This document shows positions 16,552 to 28,676 of a stretch of 64,000 nucleotides of DNA, piece after piece (within the stretch, counting starts at the first letter, position 1; every line of letters begins with the position of its first letter). This DNA comes from Rhodobacter sp. (GTDB taxonomy: Bacteria; Pseudomonadota; Alphaproteobacteria; Rhodobacterales; Rhodobacteraceae). The stretch covers positions 496,001 through 560,000 of the forward strand of contig JADJAB010000001.1 in assembly GCA_016704435.1 (NCBI GenBank), given 5' to 3'. Position numbers and translations under genes: made by a program. The notes under the pieces were generated by a model. That model did not search any database and was not told where the DNA came from. It was given only the letters and a program-made list of their open reading frames with translations.

Positions 16552-17502
16552 TCAGGCCACCGCGCCCGGCAATTTCGACCAGTCGGCATACCAGGCGCGG
16601 AACAGTGCAAGCTGCGCCTTGGCAAAGCCCTTCTGGCTGTCCGACAGCTCGTCGGTCTCGTTGAAGTGTAGCGTGTATTCGGCGTCGCCGTTCAGCACCA
16701 ACAGGTATTTGAAGAACAGCACCAGATCGGCGCCCTCGTCGAATTTCGACAGCACATGCAGTGCCGCATCCAGTTCCTCGGCCCGCTGGCGGGCCAGCGC
16801 GTTGCCCTTTGCCGCCGCCTCGCTCAGCCGCACCAGATTCAGCACCTCGACCGGCAACACGTTGCCGATGCCGGTGATCGCCCCGGTCGCCCCGCAGTTG
16901 ACGAAGCCATGCACCACGGCGGTATCGACGCCGATCATCAGTGTGACCTCGTCATCGCGGCTGGTGATGTATTCGGCGGCATAGGACATCGGCTCCGCCC
17001 CGCCGAACTCTTTGAAACCGATCAGGTTCTTGTGCGCGGCCCGCAGCTCGAAGAACAGATCGGCGCGGGTCATGAAGCCGTAGTAGGGGCTGTTGTAGAT
17101 CACCGCCGGCAGGTTCGGGGCGGCGGCCAGGATGGCCTTGAAATGCGCCTTCTGCGCCGGGATCGAAGTGCCGCGCGACAAGACCCGCGGGATCACCATC
17201 AATCCATGCGCGCCGACCTTTTGCGCATGGGCGGCATGGGCCACCGCGCTGGCCGTGTTCACCGCCCCGGTGCCCACGATCACCCGCAGCCCGGCCTTGA
17301 CCAGCCGCTCCACGCCTTCCATCCGCTGCGCATCGGTCAGCAAGGGCCAGTCGCCCATCGAGCCGCAATAGACCACCGCCGACATGCCTTGTGCCACCAG
17401 CGCCTTGCCCTTGGCGACCAGCCCGTCGAAATCGGGGCTGCGATCGGCCTTGCAAGGCGTCATCTGGGCCGGGATCGTGCCCGAAAAGATGCTGGTTGCC
17501 AT
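16552..17502 (-). CDS. Dihydrodipicolinate synthase (DapA) family aldolase/lyase
   Basis: 316 residues. It is a class I aldolase-fold protein with Schiff-base Lys164 in LIGFKEFGG and catalytic Tyr136 in VIYNSPYYG. The usual GTTGES pyruvate-binding motif of true DapA is replaced by CGSMGDWP, so it is probably not the lysine-biosynthesis enzyme but a catabolic member such as a hydroxyproline-pathway deaminase or 2-keto acid aldolase. It is divergent from the GntR regulator at 17671 with an inverted repeat between them, which suggests substrate induction. Confidence 0.86.
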   Translation of the reverse strand: MATSIFSGTIPAQMTPCKADRSPDFDGLVAKGKALVAQGMSAVVYCGSMGDWPLLTDAQRMEGVERLVKAGLRVIVGTGAVNTASAVAHAAHAQKVGAHGLMVIPRVLSRGTSIPAQKAHFKAILAAAPNLPAVIYNSPYYGFMTRADLFFELRAAHKNLIGFKEFGGAEPMSYAAEYITSRDDEVTLMIGVDTAVVHGFVNCGATGAITGIGNVLPVEVLNLVRLSEAAAKGNALARQRAEELDAALHVLSKFDEGADLVLFFKYLLVLNGDAEYTLHFNETDELSDSQKGFAKAQLALFRAWYADWSKLPGAVA

Positions 17503-17568
17503 GGGATCTCTCCTTCATCTGCACGCCGCCCGGAGGGGAGGCCGATTCTGTCCTGCTCTTCCTTATCC

Positions 17569-17593
17569 TCCTGTATACTATTTGTCGACAGGA
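17569..17593. promoter_or_regulatory. Inverted repeat, candidate GntR operator
   Basis: TCCTGT at 17569-17574 and ACAGGA at 17588-17593 form perfect 6-bp arms around a 13-base AT-richer centre containing GTATAC. The element sits between the divergent DapA-family gene and the GntR gene, the normal place for an FCD-type GntR operator. Confidence 0.5.
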
Positions 17594-17670
17594 AACGGCG
17601 GGACCATTGCAAGCGGGCTTGATCGGCCGGGGCTGTTCCCCTATCCCGAAGACGCGATGAAGGACACGGC

Positions 17671-18375
17671 ATGATCATCTCCGACCCGCCCGACAAGACA
17701 GACCGCAAGCGCGGTTCCGGCGTCAAGCATGTCTATTCCGTGCTGCGTGACGAAATCATCGACCTTGCGCTGGAGCCCGGCAGTCCGGTCGACGAGATCC
17801 AGTTGGCCGAGCGGTTCGGCATGTCGCGCACCCCGATCCGCGAGGCGCTGGTGCGGCTGGCCGGAGACGGTCTGGTCACGACACTGCCCAACCGGTCGAC
17901 CGTGGTGTCGCAGATCGACTTCCTGGCGCTGCCGGCGTTCTTCGATGCGCTGACGCTGATGTACCGGGTGACGGCGCGGTTGGCGGCGCAATATCACACC
18001 GAGGCCGACCTGACGGTGATCCGCAAGCATCAGGCTGGGTTTGCCAGTGCGGTCAGCGAGCAGAACGCGCTGGCGATGATCGCCACCAACCGCGAGTTTC
18101 ACGCGGCAATCGGCAGGGCGGCGCGAAACACCTACTACGAGGGACTGTTCCTGCGGCTGCTGGACGAGGGGCGGCGCATCTTGCGGCTCTATTACCGCTC
18201 GTTTCAGGACCAGTTGCCTCAGCAATATGTGACGGAGCATGAAGACATCATCGCCGCCATCGCCGCGCGGGACGTCGAGAAATCCGATGCGCTTGCGCTG
18301 GTGCATGCCAACCAGATCGTCCGCCAGATCCAGAGCCTGATCGCCAGCGACCGGCGCCAGACGATCAGGCTGTAG
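17671..18375 (+). CDS. GntR family transcriptional regulator, FCD subfamily
   Basis: 234 residues. The N-terminal winged helix (residues 17-75) has the GntR signature IQLAERFGMSRTPIREALVRLAGDGLV. The C-terminal all-helical FCD ligand domain contains the metal-binding pattern of Asp/His residues (REFHAAIGRAA, EHEDIIAAI). It is divergent from the DapA-family gene and likely represses it until an organic acid ligand binds. It converges with glyA, 17 bases between stops. Confidence 0.9.
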   Translation: MIISDPPDKTDRKRGSGVKHVYSVLRDEIIDLALEPGSPVDEIQLAERFGMSRTPIREALVRLAGDGLVTTLPNRSTVVSQIDFLALPAFFDALTLMYRVTARLAAQYHTEADLTVIRKHQAGFASAVSEQNALAMIATNREFHAAIGRAARNTYYEGLFLRLLDEGRRILRLYYRSFQDQLPQQYVTEHEDIIAAIAARDVEKSDALALVHANQIVRQIQSLIASDRRQTIRL

Positions 18376-18392
18376 CGGGCGTCAAGTCCGGA

Positions 18393-19696
<1,304 letters not shown>

Positions 19697-19714
19697 GAGG
19701 GTTGCTCCTTTGGG

Positions 19715-22358
<2,644 letters not shown>

Positions 22359-22359
22359 C

Positions 22360-23333
22360 TCAGGCCACCCGGTCGCGCGGGGCGCGACCATCGAAGAAGT
22401 CGGTCAGGTTGTCCAGCACGCGAAAGCCCATCGCCTCGCGGGTTTCACGGGTGGCCGAGCCAAGGTGCGGCAGCAAGACCAGATTGTCGGCATCCAGCAG
22501 TTGCTGCGGGATCTGTGGTTCACGGTCGAACACGTCGAGGCCCGCACCACCGATGGTGCCGAACCACAGCGCCTGCGCCAGGGCGTATTCGTCCACCACC
22601 TCGCCCCGCGCCGTGTTGATCAGGAAGGCACCGGGGCGCATCAGGTCCAGCCGGCGCGCGTTGATCAGATGTCGGTTTGCCGCCCCACCTGGGCAATGCA
22701 GCGAGACGAAATCGCATTGCGGCAACAGCTCGTCGATCGTCGGCACCTGCACGGCGTTGTACCGCGCCAGCACCTCCGGCGGCACGGCCGAGCGGTTCTG
22801 CACCAGGATCTTCATGCCAAAGCCGAAATGCGCCCGTTGCGCCATGGCCTGACCGATCCGGCCAAAGCCGATGATGCCCAAGCTGGCCCCCGAGACCTTG
22901 GTGCCGATCAAATGGGTCGGCCGCCAGCCCGACCAGTCACCGGCGCGCAATTCGCGTTCGCCCTCGCCCGCGCGGCGCGCCACCATCAGCATCAGCGTCA
23001 TGGCGATATCGGCGGTGCATTCAGACAGCACGTCGGGCGTGTTGGTCACCGCGATGCCGCGCGATTTGGCGGCTTCGCAGTCGATATGGGCAAAGCCCAC
23101 GCCGTAATTGGCCAGAATCCTTGTGCGCGGGCTGGCCCGATCAAAGACCGCCGCAGGCAGGCGGTCTGTCACGGTCGGCAGGATCGCGTCGTATTGGCCC
23201 ATCGCGTCGCGCAAATCGGCCTTGGGACAGCGGCTGGTCCGCCGGTGTTCAGGTCGAGATCGAACATCCCGGCCATCCGCTCTTCGACCGCCTGCGGCCA
23301 GCGCCGCGTCACAAGGACCTTGGGTTTGGTCAT
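22360..23333 (-). CDS. hprA: Hydroxypyruvate/glyoxylate reductase (D-2-hydroxyacid dehydrogenase), one frameshift
   Basis: About 324 codons from ATG 23333 (MTKPKVLVTRRWPQAVEERM). The NAD-binding motif GFGRIGQ, the catalytic-Arg block NTARGEVVDEYAL and the catalytic-His block LPHLGSATRETREAM are intact. The frame slips once near 23228: adding a C to a CCC run joins NTGGPAAVP to KADLRDAMGQYDA. The family reduces hydroxypyruvate to D-glycerate and glyoxylate to glycolate. With sgaA upstream and gckA across the divergent promoter, the hydroxypyruvate reductase role of the serine cycle is the best reading. Confidence 0.87.
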
Positions 23334-23345
23334 CGGTGCCTCTCC

Positions 23346-24240
23346 CTACGCGGCTTTCTTGCCAAGCACGCGCGCCACGGTTTCGCCGATAACCGAGGGG
23401 TTCTCGGCCACCGTCACTCCGGCGGCGGTCAGGATTTCCACCTTTTCCGACGCGCTTTCGCCGAAGGCCGAGATGATCGCGCCCGCATGGCCCATGGTGC
23501 GGCCCTTGGGCGCGGTCAGGCCGGCGATATAGGCGATCACGGGCTTCGTCATGTGCTTCTGGATATAGGCGGCGGCTTCGGCCTCTTGCGGGCCGCCGAT
23601 TTCGCCGATCATGCAGATGATGTGAGTCTCGGGGTCGGCCTCGAACCGCTCCAGGATGTCGCGGAACGAGGAACCGTTGATCGGGTCGCCGCCGATGCCG
23701 ACGCTGGTCGACACGCCGATGCCAAGGTCCTTCATCTGGCTGCGCCGCCTCATAGCCCAGCGTGCCCGAGCGGCCGACGATGCCGACATGTCCGGCCAGG
23801 TAGATATGGCCGGGCATGATCCCCAGAAGCGCCTTGCCGGGGGTGATGGTGCCGGCGCAGTTCGGCCCGGTCAGCACCATGCGGCGCTCGCGGGGATAGC
23901 GCATCATGTAGCGTTTGACGCGGATCATGTCCTGCGCGGGAATCCCGTCGGTAATGCAGACGCAATAGCGGATGCCGCCATCTGCCGCCTCCATGATGCT
24001 GTCGGCGGCAAAAGGGGGCGGCACGAAGACCAGGCTTGCGTTCGCTCCGGTCGCCGCGACCGCCTGTTTCACCGTGTCGAAGACCGGTACGCCGAAGACG
24101 GTCTCGCCGCCCTTGCCCGGCACCACGCCGCCGACGACATTGGTGCCGTAGTCCAGCATTTCCTTGGTGTGGAACTGGGCCATCCGGCCGGTAATGCCCT
24201 GCACGATGACGCGGCTTTGCTGATCAAGAAGGATGCTCAT
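23346..24240 (-). CDS. mtkB: Malate-CoA ligase (malate thiokinase) alpha-type subunit, one frameshift
   Basis: SucD-like protein of about 298 codons. It has the N-terminal CoA-binding fold with VQGITGRMAQFHTKEMLDYGT, GPNCAGTITPGKALLG, VGIVGRSGTLGYEAA, and the phospho-histidine block RTMGHAGAIISAFGE. One frameshift near 23745: deleting a C gives the expected EAAQQMKDLGIGVSTSVGIGGD. The enzyme activates malate to malyl-CoA. Succinyl-CoA synthetase is the close relative, but the surrounding sgaA, hprA, ppc and mclA genes favour malate thiokinase. Its ATG overlaps the mtkA stop by one base. Confidence 0.85.
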
Positions 24241-25436
24241 CAGATTGCCCTCACCTTGGTGTTCTGTTTCTGGTCGTTCTGCCAGGCCGTCACCGAGCGT
24301 TCGGCGGCCTCCATCAGCGTATTGGCGCGGATGATCGGCAGGCCGGACTTGGCAAGGATCGCCTGACCCTCTTCCACGTTGGTCCCGGCAAGGCGGACGA
24401 TCACCGGGACGTCCACCGGGTTTGCCGTCAGCGCCTGGACGACGCCTTCGGCCACCCAGTCGCAGCGGTTGATGCCGGCGAAGATGTTGACGAGGATCGC
24501 CTGCACGTTCTCGTCCGACATCACCAGACGGAAAGCCTTGGCCACCCGTTCGGGCGTTGCGCCGCCGCCGATGTCGAGGAAGTTCGCCGGCTCGCCGCCC
24601 GCCAGCTTGATCGTGTCCATCGTGGCCATCGCCAGGCCCGCGCCGTTCACGATGCAGCCGATGTTGCCCGAAAGGCCGATATAGGCGAGGCCCCGGTCGG
24701 CGGCGCGGCTTTCGCGCGGGTCTTCCTGGCTCTTGTCGCGCAGCTCGGCCATCTGCGGGTGGCGGAACAGAGCGTTGGTGTCGAAGGTCATCTTCGCGTC
24801 AAGCGCGAGGATACGGTTGTCGGCGGTCACGACCAGCGGGTTGATCTCGACCATGGTCGCGTCAAGCTCGCGGAAGGCGCGGTAGCAGCCCTGCAGGGTG
24901 CGCACCATCTGCTGGGTCAATGCGGCCGGGATGCCCAGGTCATAGGCGATCTCGCGGGCCTGAAAGTCCTGCAGTCCGACGGCGGGCTCGACGGTGGAGC
25001 GGACGATGGAGTCGGGCCGGTTGGCCGAGATTTCCTCAATATCCATCCCGCCTTCCGATGATGCAACGATCATCACCCGCTGCGTGCTGCGGTCCAGCAC
25101 GAAGCCCAGATAGATCTCGCGGTTGAAATCCACCGCGGTCTCGACATAGACGCGGTAGATGCCCTTGCCCTCCGGTCCGGTCTGATGCGTCACCATCTTG
25201 CGGCCGAACATTTCGTTCGTCGCATCCTGGATTTCGTGTTCCGAGTCGCACAGCTTGACGCCGCCCGCCTTGCCACGGCCGCCGGCATGGACCTGGGCCT
25301 TGACGATCCAGCGGTCGCCCCCCAGTTCGCGCGCCCGATAGGCGGCCTGTTCGGGGCTGTAGGCCAGCGCGCCTTGCGGCACGGTGACACCGAATTTGGC
25401 CAGAATTTCCTTGGCCTGGTATTCGTGAATATCCAT
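24240..25436 (-). CDS. mtkA: Malate-CoA ligase (malate thiokinase) beta-type subunit
   Basis: 398 residues with no interruption, the only intact gene of its operon. It is SucC-like: MDIHEYQAKEILAKFGV, the ATP-grasp KAQVHAGGRGKAGGVKL, MVEINPLV, and the C-terminal GGGATPERVAKAFR and NIFAGINRCDWVAEGV blocks. With MtkB it makes malyl-CoA from malate, CoA and ATP, which MclA then cleaves to glyoxylate and acetyl-CoA. The assignment over succinyl-CoA synthetase rests on its operon partners, all serine-cycle enzymes. Confidence 0.88.
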   Translation of the reverse strand: MDIHEYQAKEILAKFGVTVPQGALAYSPEQAAYRARELGGDRWIVKAQVHAGGRGKAGGVKLCDSEHEIQDATNEMFGRKMVTHQTGPEGKGIYRVYVETAVDFNREIYLGFVLDRSTQRVMIVASSEGGMDIEEISANRPDSIVRSTVEPAVGLQDFQAREIAYDLGIPAALTQQMVRTLQGCYRAFRELDATMVEINPLVVTADNRILALDAKMTFDTNALFRHPQMAELRDKSQEDPRESRAADRGLAYIGLSGNIGCIVNGAGLAMATMDTIKLAGGEPANFLDIGGGATPERVAKAFRLVMSDENVQAILVNIFAGINRCDWVAEGVVQALTANPVDVPVIVRLAGTNVEEGQAILAKSGLPIIRANTLMEAAERSVTAWQNDQKQNTKVRAI

Positions 25437-25457
25437 CGTCGCCTCCCTTGCCCCGCC

Positions 25458-26706
25458 CTATTCGGCGGCCACTTTCTGCTGGTAGTGCTGCTTCATCCCG
25501 GCCAGGATCGGCGCCATGTCGATACCCGCGCCCATGGCGTTCATCGCCGCGCCGAAGCGGGTGGCGATATCGGTGATCGTGGCCTCGCCCAGCAGATTCA
25601 GGATGCCGATGCGGACCTGAACCGGCTCCGACAGTGTCGGCCAGATGCCGAAGCCGGTGGCGCGGCAGGCCTGCACCAGTTCCTTCTCGCGACCAGCCAG
25701 CGCACGGCGGCAGGTTCAGCACGACAAGGCTGGTCATGTTCGAGGTGACATCGCAGCCCATGGCCACAACGGCCTTGCGCAAGGCGGCCTCGTGGTGGGC
25801 ATAGTCCTGGGCCTTCCGGGCCTTGCCATGCTGCAGGTTGATCCGCAGCGCCTCGTGGAAGGCCGCGACGGCATAGCCGGAATGGGTGCGGTGATAGCTG
25901 CCCGCCGGCACGTCCCTGCCGTCCAGGATGCCCCAGTGCCGCGCCTCAAGGATCGGATGGTGGACGTAGGTCTGACAGCCCGTTGCCCTGATCTCGGCGA
26001 TGTAGCGGTCGGCAAGGCTGACGGGGGCATAGGTCATCGGCAGGCAAAGGATGCCCTTTTGCGGGCAGGAGGCCCAGCCGACCACGCCAGGGAAATCGTC
26101 GATGGCGAAATCCTCGATCCCCAGCGACGACACCGCATCGACCAGCCCCATCGCGCCATGCCTCAGGCAGGCGTCGGAGAAGGCGCGCAGGTCGTTGATC
26201 CGGCCGGAACCGGTTTCCCAATGCGCCATCATCGCCCATTTCGGTCTTTTCGCCGCCAGCGCCGCGTCGATTGCCACCGCGCCGACCGACTGGCCATGCG
26301 GCACGGTGATGGTGGTGACATTCGCAGGCTGCGGGTCCATCGGGTTCGCGGCCAGATCGGCGCGGCTGGCAGCCTTCATCCGCAGGCTGAGGCCGTCGAT
26401 GCCGCTGAAGGTGCCGTTGACGAACACCACGACCTCATCGCCAGGCAGCACGGCCGAGATCAGGCAGTCCAGCCCGCTGAATCCCGTTCCCGCAACGCCG
26501 AATGTGTAGGTGTTGGTCGTGCCCCAGATGGTGCGGAGCATCTGCTTGCACTCGACCATCCCGCGCAGCACATCGGCCTGCATGTGATCGGCCAGGCCGG
26601 CATTGGCAAAGGCGGCCAGAACACGCGGATCGGTGTTGCCCGGGCCGGGCCCTGCGGCGATCGTTTCGGGTATTTCAAGCCGGGGGGGGATTGCTGTCTC
26701 TGCCAT
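25458..26706 (-). CDS. sgaA: Serine-glyoxylate aminotransferase, one frameshift near the 3' end
   Basis: About 416 codons from ATG 26706 (GGAGCAATCG before it). It is a class V PLP aminotransferase: GPGPGNTDPRVLAA, WGTTNTYTFGVAGTGFSGLD, DAVSSLG, and the PLP lysine in GWASCPQKGILCLP. The frame breaks near 25695, and the C-terminal 70 codons (ATGFGIWPTLSEPVQVRIGI onward) continue in another frame to the stop at 25458. It transaminates serine with glyoxylate to hydroxypyruvate and glycine. It is first in the sgaA-mtkA-mtkB-hprA-ppc-glyA operon, which starts at the AT-rich intergenic region 26707-26941. Confidence 0.9.
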
Positions 26707-26841
26707 CGATTGCTCCTGCCTTGCCTGAGAGCGCCGGGATCGTCGGGGCGCCGCGAAAATTCGTTTCACCGTGGTTAACTTTCCTGCCGATAATGAAACT
26801 CTTCCTCGACAAAACTCGCAACACTCCTATATCCTGCTTTT

Positions 26842-26924
26842 GGGTAACTATTTGGATAGGTAAAAAACTACCCGTTTGGGCTGATATACCATCGTATACA
26901 AATTTTACCCCACCCATTCGGGTA
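26842..26924. promoter_or_regulatory. Array of GGGTA/TACCC motifs between divergent serine-cycle operons
   Basis: GGGTA occurs at 26842 and 26920, a related AGGTA near 26858, and inverted TACCC at 26869 and 26906. TACCCCACCCATTCGGGTA (26906-26924) is an inverted repeat with a 9-base spacer and abuts the luxR ribosome site; its core ACCC-ATTC-GGGT is a second palindrome. The region is unusually AT-rich for this genome. It probably contains both divergent promoters and binding sites for the adjacent LuxR-type regulator. Confidence 0.5.
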
Positions 26925-26941
26925 GGTTCTGGGAGAAACAC

Positions 26942-27589
26942 ATGCCAAAATGGGGACTGAAATCCGACGAGAAGGCCGTTTCGATCATGTTAGCGGACAA
27001 CAATCCGCTGGTTTTGACCGCGATGTCCGAGATCTTCGGGAAGGATCCCCGATTCTCTCTGATCGCCACTTCGGCCACGGCCGAGGGGTTTCTGGGTACA
27101 GTGATGCGGATGCCGGTCGATGTGGGCGTGATCGACTGGAACCTGCCCGCCCTAGGCGGCGCCAAGCTGATCGAGGTATTGCGCGAACAGGTCAACGCGC
27201 CGCGGCTGGTAGTTTACGGCGATGACACCTCGGACACCCCGCGCAAGGCGATGTCGTCCGGCGCGGCGGGTTTTGCGGCGCGGTCGGGCACGGTCGAGCG
27301 GCTGCTGGAGACCTGCCTTGCCGTCGCCAAGGGGCAGATGGTGTTTCCGTTCCTCGACGTGCGAAGCCTGCAGCAGGACCCGATCGAACAGCTGTCGCGC
27401 CGCGAACGGTCCTTGCTGGAGGCGCTGTCGAAGGGCCTGACCAACCGCGAGCTGGCAAAAGAATTCGACATCTCGACCAATACGGTGAAGTTTCATCTGT
27501 CGAACCTGTTCGAGAAACTCTCGGTGAAGAACCGAACCCAGGCCATCGCTTTCTACTATGCCAACCGTGCATCCAGGGGGGATTTCTGA
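26942..27589 (+). CDS. LuxR/NarL-type response regulator with atypical receiver
   Basis: 215 residues. The receiver-like domain (residues 13-125) keeps the phospho-acceptor position Asp65 (VGVIDWNLP) and one of the two acidic-pocket residues (Asp19, followed by Asn). The conserved receiver Lys is replaced in SGAAGFAARSG. The C-terminal GerE/LuxR helix-turn-helix is clear: LSRRERSLLEALSKGLTNREL and TNTVKFHLSNLFEKL. No sensor kinase is adjacent. Placed between sgaA and mclA, it is the likely regulator of the serine-cycle genes, perhaps by metabolite binding or without phosphorylation. Confidence 0.87.
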   Translation: MPKWGLKSDEKAVSIMLADNNPLVLTAMSEIFGKDPRFSLIATSATAEGFLGTVMRMPVDVGVIDWNLPALGGAKLIEVLREQVNAPRLVVYGDDTSDTPRKAMSSGAAGFAARSGTVERLLETCLAVAKGQMVFPFLDVRSLQQDPIEQLSRRERSLLEALSKGLTNRELAKEFDISTNTVKFHLSNLFEKLSVKNRTQAIAFYYANRASRGDF

Positions 27590-27697
27590 GTCCGGCGGTC
27601 GATCAACCCAAAAGAAAATTTTCTTCTTGACTGGAAACACAACTCCGGCCGATGGCTAGGGGCCACCCGCAACACCGCGCATCAAAGGAGCGTCCCG

Positions 27698-28675
27698 ATG
27701 TCCTTCCACGTGATCCAGCAGGCCCCCGCAAGGTTGAACCGCAGCGAACTGGCCGTTCCCGGCAGCGCCCCGCAAATGTTTGAAAAAGCCGCGCAATCCG
27801 AAGCCGATGTGGTCTTCCTGGACCTTGAAGACGCGGTCGCGCCGGATGACAAGGCGCAGGCCCGCAAGAACATCATCAAGGCCCTGAACGAGATCGACTG
27901 GGGCAAGAAAACCATGTCGCTGCGAATCAACGGGCTGGATACGCACTACATGTATCGCGACGTTGTCGACGTGGTCGAGCAGGCTGGCGAGCGGCTGGAC
28001 CTGATCATGATTCCGAAAGTCGGCACCGCCGCAGATGTCTATGCCGTCGACATGATGGTGACCCAGATCGAGGACGCCAAGGGTTACAAGAAGCGCATCG
28101 GGTTCGAGCACATCATCGAAACCGCGCTGGGCATGCAGAACGTGACCGCGATCGCCGGCGCATCAAAGCGTAACGAAAGCCTGCATTTCGGGGTGGCCGA
28201 CTATGCCGCCTCGACCCGCGCGCGCACCACGATCATCGGCGGGGTGAACCCCGACTACGCGGTGCTGACCGACCCGTTGGAGGATGGCTCGCGCGCGGTT
28301 CACTGGGGCGACATGTGGCACTATGCGCTGGCCCGGATGGTGGTTGCGGCGCGCGCCAATGGCTTGCGACCGGTGGATGGGCCGTTTGGCGATTTCTCGG
28401 ATCCCGATGGGTATCGCGCGGCGGCAAAGCGGGCGGCGGTGCTGGGGTGTGAGGGAAAATGGGCAATCCACCCCAGTCAGATCGCGATGGCCAACGAGGT
28501 GATGAGCCCGTCAGAGGCCGAAGTCACCCGCGCCCAGCGTATCCTTGCGGCGATGGAACAGGCCGCGGCCGAAGGCAAGGGCGCGGTGTCGCTGGACGGG
28601 CGGCTGATCGACTATGCCTCGATCCGGCAAGCCGAAGTGCTGGTCCAGAAAGCCAAGCAGATCGCGAGCGCATGA
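27698..28675 (+). CDS. mclA: Malyl-CoA lyase (CitE/HpcH aldolase family)
   Basis: 325 residues, the usual length for malyl-CoA/beta-methylmalyl-CoA lyases. Blocks include RSELAVPGSAPQMFEKAA, VVFLDLEDAVAPDDK with the Mg-binding acidic residues, RINGLDTHYMYRDVVD, MIPKVGTAADVYAVD, PVDGPFGDFSDPDGY and GKWAIHPSQI. It cleaves malyl-CoA to glyoxylate and acetyl-CoA, closing the serine cycle. From memory of the families it reads closer to the methylotroph MclA type than to the Rhodobacter Mcl1 type; an alignment would settle this. AAAGGAG precedes the ATG; gckA begins one base after its stop. Confidence 0.92.
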   Translation: MSFHVIQQAPARLNRSELAVPGSAPQMFEKAAQSEADVVFLDLEDAVAPDDKAQARKNIIKALNEIDWGKKTMSLRINGLDTHYMYRDVVDVVEQAGERLDLIMIPKVGTAADVYAVDMMVTQIEDAKGYKKRIGFEHIIETALGMQNVTAIAGASKRNESLHFGVADYAASTRARTTIIGGVNPDYAVLTDPLEDGSRAVHWGDMWHYALARMVVAARANGLRPVDGPFGDFSDPDGYRAAAKRAAVLGCEGKWAIHPSQIAMANEVMSPSEAEVTRAQRILAAMEQAAAEGKGAVSLDGRLIDYASIRQAEVLVQKAKQIASA

Positions 28676-28676
28676 G

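Noticed and set aside
23346..25436. Succinyl-CoA synthetase sucCD
   Set aside because: Sequence family is shared, but the neighbours are all serine-cycle genes and no other TCA-cycle gene is adjacent, so malate thiokinase is preferred.
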